A DNA stretch of 7,116 bases from an uncultured Planctomycetaceae bacterium (GTDB taxonomy: Bacteria; Planctomycetota; Planctomycetia; Pirellulales; UBA1268), in NCBI GenBank assembly GCA_937926325.1, contig CALAZQ010000228.1, forward strand, positions 1 to 7,116, in the 5' to 3' direction. The notes under the pieces are model-generated. The model did no database searches and was not told the DNA's origin. It worked only from the letters and a program-made list of their open reading frames with translations. This document shows positions 1-6,354 of this stretch, in pieces. Position numbers and translations under genes: made by a program. Position 1 is the first letter of the stretch; each line of letters begins with the position of its first letter.

Positions 1-1425
1 AGCATCCGCCCCAGCCTGGTGTTGATCGACGACCCGCAGACCGACGAGTCGGCGGCCAGCCCTTCCCAGTGTGCTACCCGCGAGAAGATTCTGAGCGGGG
101 CGATCCTGGGCCTCGGCGGGCCGGGGGCCAAGATCGCTGGGCTGTGCACGATCACGGTGATTCGCACCGACGACCTGGCCGACCGGCTGCTGGACCGGAC
201 CCGCCACCCGGCCTGGCAGGGCGAGCGGTCGCAGCTGGTCTACGACTGGCCGGCGGCCGAAGACCTGTGGCTGGAATACGGCGAACTGCGGCGGGCCGGC
301 CAGCGGAGCGGGGCCGGGCCGGCCGAGGCCGACGAGTTCTACGCGGCCCGGCGGGCCGAGATGGACGCCGGCAGCCGGGTCGCCTGGCCCGAACGCAAGA
401 ACGACGACGAGCTGTCGGCCATCCAGCACGCCTGGAACCTGCGGATCGATCGGGGCGATGCGGCTTTTTTCGCCGAGTATCAAAACCAGCCGCTGTCAGA
501 ACACGTCGACAGCGACAAACTTGACAAACGTCAACTGGCGGCCCGGGTCTCAACGGTGCCCCGCCAGCAGGTGCCGGCCAACCATCACCAGCTGACGGCG
601 TTTGTCGACGTGCAGGACCGGGTGCTGTTCTGGCTGGTGGCCAGCTGGTCGGAGTCGTTCGGCGGGCACGTCGTCGGCTATGGCGTCTACCCGGACCAGG
701 GCGTGACGTTTTTTGACGCTGGCAGTGCCAAGCGAACGCTGGCGGCCGCCGCCGGCGGGGCTGGCTTCGAGGCGGCCCTGGCCGCCGGCCTCGACCACGT
801 CGCCCAGATGCTGCTGGCCAAGGACTGGCAGCGGGAAGACGGCACCGCCATGCGAATCAGCCAGATGATGATCGACGCCAACTGGGGCAAGAGTACCCAG
901 ACGGTGCGGACCTTTGCCCGCCGGTCGTCGTTTGCCGGCCTGATCCTGCCGAGCCACGGCCGCGGCGTCGGGGCGTCCAGCCCGGCGCTTTGCGATCGCC
1001 ACAAGGCCCGCGGCGACCGGTTGGGCCTCAACTGGCGGATCAACCAGATTCAGGGCCAGCGAAGCGTCACCTACGATACGAACTACTGGAAATCGTTTTG
1101 CGCCAGCCGGCTGCGGCTGCCGACGGGTGACCCTGAAGCGATCGTGTTTTGTGCCGGCGACCACGACCTGTTGTTTGATCATTTCACGAACGAATACCCG
1201 GTGCGGACTGAGGCACGCGGCCGGGTGGTCGATGAGTGGAAGCTGTCGGGCAACCGGTTTGAAAACCATTGGTGGGACTGCCTGGTGGGTGCCGCGGTGG
1301 CCGCCTCGATCCGCGGCGTGAACCCGACCGGCACCGACACCGGCCACCGCGCCCGCAAAAAGGTGGCGATCCCAGCCGGCCCCGACGGCCGCCGCCGCAT
1401 TCAGACGACAAGGCTGGAAACGTGA
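1..1425 (+). CDS. Phage terminase large subunit, GpA/TerL-like (5'-truncated by window)
   Basis: The motor that packages phage DNA: an ATPase powers translocation through the portal and a nuclease cuts concatemers. The frame is open to base 1, so the N-terminal Walker A part lies outside the window. The visible part opens with a Walker B-like strand LVLIDDP (bases 16-36, acidic pair at 28-33), followed by QTDESA. Next comes a coupling-type segment around TVIRTDDLADRLLDR and the EYQNQPL stretch typical of the end of the ATPase domain. The C-terminal half looks like an RNase H-fold nuclease with three spaced acids: Asp in FVDVQ (607-609), Asp in MMIDANWG (874-876) and Asp in NHWWDC (1276-1278). 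A basic tail follows. The stop overlaps the acetyltransferase start as GTGA. Recognition rests on motif pattern and on the gpW-like and portal genes downstream. Assignment as a terminase is firm; the exact subfamily is less so. Confidence 0.93.
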   Translation, partial: SIRPSLVLIDDPQTDESAASPSQCATREKILSGAILGLGGPGAKIAGLCTITVIRTDDLADRLLDRTRHPAWQGERSQLVYDWPAAEDLWLEYGELRRAGQRSGAGPAEADEFYAARRAEMDAGSRVAWPERKNDDELSAIQHAWNLRIDRGDAAFFAEYQNQPLSEHVDSDKLDKRQLAARVSTVPRQQVPANHHQLTAFVDVQDRVLFWLVASWSESFGGHVVGYGVYPDQGVTFFDAGSAKRTLAAAAGGAGFEAALAAGLDHVAQMLLAKDWQREDGTAMRISQMMIDANWGKSTQTVRTFARRSSFAGLILPSHGRGVGASSPALCDRHKARGDRLGLNWRINQIQGQRSVTYDTNYWKSFCASRLRLPTGDPEAIVFCAGDHDLLFDHFTNEYPVRTEARGRVVDEWKLSGNRFENHWWDCLVGAAVAASIRGVNPTGTDTGHRARKKVAIPAGPDGRRRIQTTRLET

Positions 1426-1823
1426 TCACGATCACCACCGTCGACGGGCTGGCGGTTGGCGATTGCCTGGCGATCGTCCAGCGGCTGACCAAGCCGGCCA
1501 GCGAGTTTCAGATTGAAGTCGCCGCCCGCCGGGACGGCCGGATTTCGTCGGCCACGCCGATTGCCCTGTGGCACGATCGGGGCACGCTGCTGGCCTGGGC
1601 GTGCAGCCACGATTGGCGGGACTACCAGACGCTGGAGATGTTCACCGATGCCCGGCACCGCGGCCGGGGCATAGCCTTGGCGCTATCGGCCACGCTGTTG
1701 GCCGGCGGGGTGCTGGACCAGCGCCGCCCGCTGGCGGTGTTCGCACCGTCGACCGCCGCGATCGCCCGCCGGCTGGGGTTTGCCGTTGAGCGGTTCGAGC
1801 ACGATTGGCGGCCTGCCCAGTAG
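1422..1823 (+). CDS. GNAT-family N-acetyltransferase within phage packaging operon
   Basis: Predicted acetyl-CoA-dependent acetyltransferase of 133 residues, near the minimum for a single GNAT domain. The acetyl-CoA loop (motif A) is visible at residues 73-88, with RHRGRG matching R-x-x-G-x-G/A after a beta strand (LEMFTDA) and before a helix (IALALSATLL). The later IARRLGF (about 114-120) matches the usual GNAT helix-turn near the C-terminus. I chose GTG at 1422 because it gives a four-base GTGA overlap with the terminase stop and has AAGG eight bases upstream. The frame is open further upstream, but that sequence lies inside the terminase gene and looks like a low-complexity shadow. The substrate is unknown; it could be a virion protein, a host protein or a small molecule. 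Its place in a head operon suggests co-expression with assembly genes, but that is inference. Confidence 0.82.
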   Translation: MITITTVDGLAVGDCLAIVQRLTKPASEFQIEVAARRDGRISSATPIALWHDRGTLLAWACSHDWRDYQTLEMFTDARHRGRGIALALSATLLAGGVLDQRRPLAVFAPSTAAIARRLGFAVERFEHDWRPAQ

Positions 1824-1869
1824 CCAGACCCCCTGCGGCCCTGGCCGGCTGATTGCGTAGCGTCAGGCC

Positions 1870-2085
1870 ATGAGCGACGCAATCGAACAGGCCCTGGAAT
1901 CGGCGGCCACCAACCCGGCCCGGGTGCGGACTGACGCCGGCGAGGTCCAGGCCCAGGACATCACCCAGATCATCGAGGCTGCCCGCTACCTGGCGGGCAA
2001 GTCAGCGGTGACCGCCTCGACGACCAACACCCGCCGCGGCCTGCGGTTCAATCAGATCGTGCCCGGGGGGTTCGACGCCAGCTGA
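1870..2085 (+). CDS. Small gpW-like head-tail joining protein
   Basis: A 71-residue protein in the slot where lambda carries gene W, between the terminase large subunit and the portal. gpW is about 68 residues, enters the connector after packaging, and is needed for tail attachment. Visible features are an N-terminal helix-like stretch (residues 3-14), a short charged hairpin region RVRTDAGEVQAQ (19-30), a second helix DITQIIEAARYLAGK (31-45), and a C-terminal RGLRFNQIVPGG tail. This helix-strand-helix order resembles gpW-type proteins, but I rely on size, position and pattern rather than strong identity. The ATG follows a 46-base spacer with only a weak AGG upstream. Its stop overlaps the portal start by one base (TGATG), which suggests coupled translation. 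A different small connector-associated protein is the main alternative. Confidence 0.65.
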   Translation: MSDAIEQALESAATNPARVRTDAGEVQAQDITQIIEAARYLAGKSAVTASTTNTRRGLRFNQIVPGGFDAS

Positions 2086-3512
2086 TGGCCTTCACCGACC
2101 TGTTTCGCCGACGCCGCCAGCCGCAGCCGAGTGATCGGCCGCTGGCCCGGGCGCGGTTTGAGGCGGCCGAGCGGGGCGACGACTACAAGCACTGGGCGGG
2201 TGCCGACGCCTTCAGCGCCGACAAGGCCCTGTCGCCGGAAAAGCGGCGGGTCATGCGGAACCGGGCCAGGTTCGAGCGGGCCAACAACAGCTACCTGGCC
2301 GGCATCTCGGCCACGCTGGCCTACGACCTGGTCGGCACCGGCCCGCGGCTGCAACTGGACATCGGGGCCAGCGAGGCGGCCCGGGAAGTCGAAGAGGCGT
2401 TTTACGACTGGGGCACGCTCGTCGACCTGCCGGCCAAGCTGCGGACGATGCGCGAGGCCCTGGTGACCGACGGCGAAGCGTTCGCCCTGATGATCAACAA
2501 CCCGCGGCTGCCCGGCGTCCAACTCGACCTGCGGCTGCTGGAGGCCGAGATGGTCGCCACGCCGACCGAGTTGATGCGGCAGACGATCGACGCCGAGGGC
2601 AACACGGTCGACGGGCTGGAGTTCGACGACGTCGGCAACGTGATCGCCTACCAGGTGTTGAACTTCCACCCCGGCAGCAACTACCGGGTGAACAACCTTC
2701 AGTTCCAGCGGGTGCCCGCAAATCAGATGGTGCACTGGCTGCGGGTCCAGCGGCCCGGGCAAAACCGCGGGATGCCCGAGGTGGCCCCGGCCCTGCGGTT
2801 GTTCGGCCAGCTGCGGCGCTACACCGAAGCGGTGATCGCCGCGGCCGAGACCGCCGCCGACTTTGCGGCGTTCATTCACTCGAACAGCCCGGCCGCCGAG
2901 GTCGACGAGGTCGACGCCTTCGCCGAGCTGGAGATTCGCAAGCGAACCTTGACCACGTTGCCTGAAGGCTGGAACATCTCGCAGCTGCGGGCCGAGCAGC
3001 CGACCAGCACATACGCCGATTTCAAAAAAGAGATTCTCAACGAAATCGCCCGCTGCTTGCAGCTGCCCTACAACGTCGCGGCCCTGGATTCGTCGAGCTA
3101 CAACTACGCCAGCGGCCGGATGGACCACCAGGTCTACGGCATGAATCTGCGGGTGGATCGCGACCACCTGGAACGGATCATGCTTGACCGGGTGCTGGCC
3201 GCCTGGGTCAACGAGGCCAGCCTGGCCGGCGTGATCCCGCCCGGGCTGCCGCCTTTTTCTGAGTGGAACTGGGCCTGGGGCTGGGACGGCAAAGAACACG
3301 TCGACCCGGCCAAGGAGGCCGCCGCCGCCCAGACCCGGCTGGCAACGCACACGACCACGCTGGCGGCCGAATACGCCCGCCAGGGCAAGCGGTGGGACGA
3401 GCAGCTGCGGCAGATCGCCGCCGAACGGGCGCTGATGGCCGAACTGGGGATCACGGCGGCCGGGGCCGCCCCGCAGCCGGTCGAACCTGACGGCGACGAG
3501 GTGCCCGCGTGA
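2085..3512 (+). CDS. Phage portal protein, lambda gpB family
   Basis: Dodecameric ring at the special capsid vertex, the DNA channel and docking site for terminase and later connector proteins. At 475 residues it has the usual length for the family. Hallmarks in order: an arginine-rich N-terminus; RARFERANNSYLAGISATL then DLVGTGPRLQL (about 60-91), the typical N-terminal core; a clip/wing region with LEAEMV (152-157); RPGQNRGMPEVAPAL (223-237), the family's conserved Gly-Met-Pro-type turn; and the C-terminal FKKEILNEIARCLQLPYNV with SSSYNYASGRM (313-346), matching the conserved NYSS-type motif. A Trp-rich stretch (394-400) and DPAKEAAAA (407-415) complete the pattern. The start is set by the TGATG overlap with the upstream gene. 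The last codons encode DEV, whose GAGGTG is also the likely ribosome-binding site of the next small ORF. No defects seen. Confidence 0.95.
   Translation: MAFTDLFRRRRQPQPSDRPLARARFEAAERGDDYKHWAGADAFSADKALSPEKRRVMRNRARFERANNSYLAGISATLAYDLVGTGPRLQLDIGASEAAREVEEAFYDWGTLVDLPAKLRTMREALVTDGEAFALMINNPRLPGVQLDLRLLEAEMVATPTELMRQTIDAEGNTVDGLEFDDVGNVIAYQVLNFHPGSNYRVNNLQFQRVPANQMVHWLRVQRPGQNRGMPEVAPALRLFGQLRRYTEAVIAAAETAADFAAFIHSNSPAAEVDEVDAFAELEIRKRTLTTLPEGWNISQLRAEQPTSTYADFKKEILNEIARCLQLPYNVAALDSSSYNYASGRMDHQVYGMNLRVDRDHLERIMLDRVLAAWVNEASLAGVIPPGLPPFSEWNWAWGWDGKEHVDPAKEAAAAQTRLATHTTTLAAEYARQGKRWDEQLRQIAAERALMAELGITAAGAAPQPVEPDGDEVPA
3498..3503 (+). promoter_or_regulatory. Ribosome-binding site for the acidic micro-ORF
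   Basis: GAGGTG inside the portal gene's Glu-Val codons, five bases before GTG 3509. It matches the Shine-Dalgarno core and decides the micro-ORF start. Ribosomes finishing the portal would pass directly over it. Confidence 0.5.
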
Positions 3513-3580
3513 AACCGATCACCGACTGGGGCGACTACGACGACGACGAAGACCTGGACATCGGAGTGATTTTCGCATGA
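3509..3580 (+). CDS. Acidic 23-residue micro-ORF between portal and protease
   Basis: A very short ORF starting at GTG (3509) and ending at TGA (3578-3580). It overlaps the portal stop as GTGA and the protease start as ATGA. A GAGGTG ribosome-binding site lies at 3498-3503, five bases before the GTG, inside the portal's last codons. The peptide starts MKPITDWGDYDDDEDLD and ends in a hydrophobic IGVIFA tail; eight of 23 residues are Asp or Glu. I recognise no family. Two four-base overlaps with optimal spacing argue for real translation, either for the peptide itself or to carry ribosomes from the portal to the protease gene. Possible roles, all inference: a chaperone-like acidic tag for a basic partner, a protease regulator, or simply a coupling leader. 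It could also be a chance reading frame. Confidence 0.55.
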   Translation: MKPITDWGDYDDDEDLDIGVIFA

Positions 3581-5421
3581 GCACGATCAAGCTGGCCACC
3601 GACGTCACGTTTTTGCAGGCCGCCGACGGCGAGGCCGAGGCCGGCCCGCGGCGGTTTTCGATCCGGGCCTACACCGGGGCACCGATCCGCCAGGCGTGGT
3701 CGCGGGAGCCGGTGATCATCGACATGGCCGGGATGACGCTGCCTGAGACCGTGCCGATCGTGATGGGCCACGACTACGAACTGGGCAGCATCCTGGGCCA
3801 GGGCCGGCCGACGATCCAGGGCGGCGAGCTGGTCGTCGAGGGCGAGATTCTGGCCGACAGCGAGACCGCCCGCCAGGTGCTGGCCCTCGCCGAAAAGGGA
3901 TACAGCTGGCAGGCCAGCGTCGGGGCCGACGTGGTCCGCCACCTGCGATTCGGGGCCGACCAGGCCACCACCGTCAACGGCGAGACCGTCACCGGTCCTG
4001 TCCGAGTTGTTCGCGCCTCCACGCTGCGGGAGACGTCTTTTGTCACGTTGGGGGCCGATCGCAGCACGGCCGTTTCCATCGCCGCAGATGCGGCAGAGGA
4101 GATTCCCATGGCGGACGACGCCAACACCAAGCCCGCGGACGAGGTCACCGAGACCCCGGCCGTGGCGGCCACGGCGGAGGTCGCCGTGGAGCCTGAGAAC
4201 ACCCCCACCCCCGAGGTCACGGCCGACACCAGCGAGCTGCTGGCCAAGCTGACCAGCCTCACTGACAAGGTCACCGACATGGAAAACCTGATCAAGGCCC
4301 GCGACGAGCGGCCGGCCGCGCCGGCTGTCCACGTTCGGGACAACGCGCCCCCGACCGCCGATGTGGTGCAGGCCTCGTTCGCCCTCCAGGGCAGCCTGCC
4401 CAACGTCGAGAAGCACTACAGCGAGCAGACGCTGGAGGCGGCCCACAAGGCCCGCCATTCCACCAGCCTCGGCGACGTGCTGATCCAGGCCGCCGTGGCC
4501 AACGGCTACGACGGCCCCGCCAAGGTCACGACGTCCACGCTGCGGCCGATCCTGGCTGCCGCCTGGGCGACGCACGACATCAGCGGCATCCTGTCGGCGA
4601 CGGTCAACAAGTTCCTGCTGGCCGGCTTCGACGCCGTCGAATCCGCCTGGCGGAACATCTCGGCGGTGCGTTCGGTCAACGACTTTAAGGCGGTGAGCCA
4701 GTACCGGCTCAACGGCGGGTTCACGTTCGAGCAGGTCGCCAACGGCGGCGAACTGAAGAGCGCCTCGGCCTCCGACGAGTCGCGGACGATCAGCGCGGAC
4801 ACCTACGGGATCATGACCAGCGTGACCCGTACCGACCTGATCAACGACGACCTGGGAGCCTTGACCGCTGTTCCGCAGCGGATCGGGCGGGGCGGTGCCC
4901 TGAAGCTGAACGACGTGTTCTGGGCCAGCTACCTTGATGATTCGGCCTTCTTCACGACGGCCAAGGGCAACAAGGCGACCGGCGCGACGGCCTTGAGCCT
5001 CGCCGGTCTCAAGCAGGCCTTGGCCCTCTACCGGAAGCTGACCGACCGCGACGGCAAGCCGATGGCCACCCAGCCTTCGGTCCTGCTGGTGCCGGTTGAT
5101 CTGGAAATCACGGCCGCTGAGCTGATGAACAGCGTCCAGATTTCCAGCGGTGCCACGGCTGGCCAGCCCAGCACGAACGTGTTCGCCGGTCGTTACCAGG
5201 TGGTCAGTTCGACCTACCTGACCAACACGACCGACTACTACCTGCTGGCGTCGCCGGCCGACCTGCCGGTGATGGAGGTGGCCTTCCTCAATGGCGTTCA
5301 GTCGCCGATCGTGGAGACGGCCGAGGCCGACTTCAACGTGCTGGGCGTCCAGATGCGTGGCTACTTCGACTTTGGCGTGGCCAAGGCCGAAGACCTCGCC
5401 GGCGTCAAGATGGACGTCTGA
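3577..5421 (+). CDS. Prohead protease / scaffold / major capsid fusion protein
   Basis: One 614-residue chain joining functions usually split between genes. Residues about 20-175 look like an S78/U35-type prohead protease: VPIVMGHDYELG carries the candidate catalytic His65, YSWQASVGAD the candidate nucleophile Ser114 in an S-V-G context, and LRETSFVTLGADRSTAV (150-166) the conserved closing motif, with Glu152 as candidate third residue. Residues 178-275 are Pro/Ala/Thr/Glu-rich and low in complexity, with a predicted coiled coil (about 217-245); this resembles a scaffold or delta domain. From about 280 the chain is capsid-like: TRTDLINDDLGAL (418-429), GRGGALKLNDVFWASYLDD (437-455), VLLVPVDLEITAAELM (502-517), DYYLLASPAD (553-562), and a C-terminal FNVLGVQMRGYFDFGVA. 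This fits a Mu gpT/HK97-fold capsid, and such protease-capsid fusions are a known class. The ATG overlaps the micro-ORF stop (ATGA) and has GGAG at 3563-3566. CGT arginine codons, absent from the protease segment, occur in the capsid segment, consistent with stronger expression. Confidence 0.93.
   Translation: MSTIKLATDVTFLQAADGEAEAGPRRFSIRAYTGAPIRQAWSREPVIIDMAGMTLPETVPIVMGHDYELGSILGQGRPTIQGGELVVEGEILADSETARQVLALAEKGYSWQASVGADVVRHLRFGADQATTVNGETVTGPVRVVRASTLRETSFVTLGADRSTAVSIAADAAEEIPMADDANTKPADEVTETPAVAATAEVAVEPENTPTPEVTADTSELLAKLTSLTDKVTDMENLIKARDERPAAPAVHVRDNAPPTADVVQASFALQGSLPNVEKHYSEQTLEAAHKARHSTSLGDVLIQAAVANGYDGPAKVTTSTLRPILAAAWATHDISGILSATVNKFLLAGFDAVESAWRNISAVRSVNDFKAVSQYRLNGGFTFEQVANGGELKSASASDESRTISADTYGIMTSVTRTDLINDDLGALTAVPQRIGRGGALKLNDVFWASYLDDSAFFTTAKGNKATGATALSLAGLKQALALYRKLTDRDGKPMATQPSVLLVPVDLEITAAELMNSVQISSGATAGQPSTNVFAGRYQVVSSTYLTNTTDYYLLASPADLPVMEVAFLNGVQSPIVETAEADFNVLGVQMRGYFDFGVAKAEDLAGVKMDV
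4095..4110 (+). promoter_or_regulatory. Internal ribosome-binding site and in-frame ATG in protease-capsid gene
   Basis: AGAGGAG at 4095-4101 is followed six bases later by ATG at 4108-4110, exactly in frame as Met178 of the fusion. Sequence and spacing are better than at the gene's own start, where GGAG lies ten bases before the ATG. The position falls just after the protease's closing motif (150-166) and before the coiled-coil linker. Initiation here would give a 437-residue scaffold-capsid protein without protease. Lambda uses the same logic: Nu3 scaffold starts inside the C protease gene. The site is seen directly; its use is inference. Confidence 0.6.
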
Positions 5422-5438
5422 CCTGTAGCGTGATTCAG

Positions 5439-5469
5439 GCCCGGCCGGCGGCAGCCCCGCCGGCCGGGC
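5439..5469 (+). terminator. Perfect 13-bp GC stem-loop after capsid gene (attenuator or partial terminator)
   Basis: GCCCGGCCGGCGG (5439-5451) and its exact reverse complement (5457-5469) enclose a five-base loop (CAGCC), 17 bases after the capsid stop. There is no immediate T-run. A T-rich stretch (TTTCCTGTTTT) begins only about 15 bases after the stem, so classical Rho-independent termination would be imperfect. The hairpin could trim transcription into downstream genes or protect the 3' end of a processed capsid message. The rest of the 90-base gap (5422-5511) holds an AT-richer leader with GTTTTCAA repeated at 5491-5498 and 5502-5509; I see no convincing promoter in it. Confidence 0.5.
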
Positions 5470-5511
5470 ATTACCAACCGACCGTTTCCTGTTTTCAAAA
5501 GGTTTTCAACC

Positions 5512-5847
5512 ATGGCATCTACGGTTCAGAAGGGCGGCTACATCGACTACGTCGCCCCGTCGGCGGTCGCCGTCGGCGACGTGGTCGTGATCGGTTCGCT
5601 CGTTGGCGTGGCCCCCCGGCCGATCGCCAGCGGCGACACGGGCGCGGTGGCTGTCGAGGGCGTTTACAGCCTGACCAAGCCCAGCAGCGGCAGCGAGAGC
5701 GAGACGATTACGGCCGGCGCGGCCGTCTACTGGTACGCGGCCAGCGGCGTTGCCAACGCCGCCAACGCAACCGGCGTCCTGGCCGGCTATGCGGTGGCCG
5801 AGGCCGTGACCGGCAGCGCCACCGTCGACGTCAAGCTCGACCGCTGA
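5512..5847 (+). CDS. DUF2190-family capsid decoration (cement) protein
   Basis: A 111-residue, beta-rich protein immediately downstream of the capsid gene. DUF2190 members are small head proteins that form trimers on the outside of the capsid and stabilise it. Typical features are seen in order: QKGGYIDYVAPSAVAVGDVVVIGSL (6-30), the family's Val/Gly-rich opening; GVAPRPIASGDTGAVAVEGVYSL (32-54), the turn preceding the conserved Val-Glu-Gly; AGAAVYW (68-74); and a closing GYAVAEA...TVDVKLD strand. The protein is almost free of Cys, Met and large hydrophobics. The start ATG is preceded by AAAAGG (5497-5502), nine bases away. Placement next to the capsid gene and isolation between two stem-loops suggest expression at a level matched to the capsid protein. 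Confidence 0.88.
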   Translation: MASTVQKGGYIDYVAPSAVAVGDVVVIGSLVGVAPRPIASGDTGAVAVEGVYSLTKPSSGSESETITAGAAVYWYAASGVANAANATGVLAGYAVAEAVTGSATVDVKLDR

Positions 5848-5852
5848 TTGTT

Positions 5853-5908
5853 CCCGCGGCCCCCGGCCGGCGCGCACGCCCAAGGCTGCGCCGCCGGGGC
5901 GTCGCGGG
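5853..5908 (+). other. Long imperfect GC stem-loop after decoration gene
   Basis: Three helical blocks stack here: 5853-5858 with 5903-5908, 5861-5866 with 5894-5899, and 5868-5873 with 5888-5893. That is 18 base pairs, with one small internal loop, one bulged C and a loop of about 14 bases. It sits between the decoration stop (5845-5847) and the next ribosome-binding site (5912). No T-run follows, so it is more likely an mRNA-stability, processing or expression-tuning element than a classical terminator. High local GC raises the chance of fortuitous pairing. Confidence 0.45.
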
Positions 5909-5911
5909 GGT

Positions 5912-5920
5912 GGAGGTGAT
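5912..5920 (+). promoter_or_regulatory. Nine-base perfect Shine-Dalgarno for the 5923 gene
   Basis: GGAGGTGAT complements the anti-Shine-Dalgarno end of 16S rRNA along its whole length, with six bases between GGAGG and ATG 5923. It is the strongest ribosome-binding site in the window and fixes the start of the downstream gene. It begins three bases after the preceding stem-loop. Confidence 0.75.
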
Positions 5921-5922
5921 TC

Positions 5923-6354
5923 ATGCCCGATATGCTCGCTGCCGGTGCCGCCTGGATGACCGGGCAGCTGCAAGCTGCCGCCGGCACCACGGTGACCTAC
6001 CGGCGGGGCACCGACACGGCAGACGTCACCGCCACCATCGGGAGAAGCGAGTTCGAGGCCCAGGACCAGAACGGTGTGATTGAGCGGTGGGAATCCCGGG
6101 ACTACCTGGTGCCTGCCGCCGATCTGCCGTTCGGTGAGCCTGAGCGCGGCGACGTGATCGTGGAGACCAGCGGCACGATTGAACTGGAATACGAAGTGGC
6201 CAGCCCCCGCGGGGTGCCGGTGTTCCGGTACGGCGATGCGTTCCGGTCGATCGTGCGAATCCATACCAAGCAGACCGCCGGTGCAATCGGCTACCTGCTG
6301 ACTGAAAGCGGCGACACCCTGACCACCGAGGCGGGCACGGCACTGGTGCACTGA
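5923..6354 (+). CDS. Probable head-tail connector / completion protein
   Basis: A 143-residue protein following the decoration gene, where lambda-like clusters carry head completion or attachment proteins (gpFII position). Visible elements: an N-terminal amphipathic helix (LAAGAAWMTGQLQAAA, 5-20), then TVTYRRG (23-29), a beta-rich core including FEAQDQNGVIERWESRDYLV (44-63) and GEPERGDVIVE (71-81), and DAFRSIVRIHTKQ (105-117), a pattern I associate with phage connector-type proteins. The C-terminus ends in LLTESGDTLTTEAGTAL, a short near-duplicated Leu-Thr-Glu-(Ser/Ala)-Gly motif. No transmembrane segment or catalytic motif is seen. The start is set by the strong ribosome-binding site at 5912. 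The stop overlaps the next start by one base (TGATG). Function is inferred mostly from position; a tail-attachment or minor tail protein is the alternative. Confidence 0.6.
   Translation: MPDMLAAGAAWMTGQLQAAAGTTVTYRRGTDTADVTATIGRSEFEAQDQNGVIERWESRDYLVPAADLPFGEPERGDVIVETSGTIELEYEVASPRGVPVFRYGDAFRSIVRIHTKQTAGAIGYLLTESGDTLTTEAGTALVH

Noticed and set aside
1269..1421. N-terminal extension of the acetyltransferase to ATG 1269
   Set aside because: It would overlap the terminase by about 150 bases with a Pro/Arg/Gly-rich low-complexity sequence. The GTG at 1422 gives a standard four-base overlap and a clean GNAT domain.
1857..1869. GTAGCGT-CAGGCC string resembling GTAGCGT(gatt)CAGGCC at 5425-5441
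   Set aside because: Two short shared words with different spacing, one upstream of the gpW-like gene and one before the hairpin; too short to separate from chance without a genome-wide count.
2052..3350. Long minus-strand reading frame opposite the portal gene
   Set aside because: High GC suppresses stop codons on the opposite strand. The translation is Gly/Val/His/Arg-rich with no domain pattern, whereas the + strand clearly encodes a portal.
3535..4575. Minus-strand frame opposite the protease-capsid gene
   Set aside because: Shadow of the + strand coding sequence; low-complexity Gly/Arg/Val composition and no recognisable motifs.
5482..5511. AT-rich leader as a promoter for the decoration gene
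   Set aside because: AT-rich relative to surroundings, with a repeated GTTTTCAA, but I cannot place convincing -35 and -10 boxes at proper spacing.
5430..6083. Plus-strand Arg-rich frame spanning the hairpin and decoration gene
   Set aside because: Out of frame with two well-supported proteins, extremely Arg/Gly-rich, and no credible ribosome-binding site; the DUF2190-type protein explains the region.
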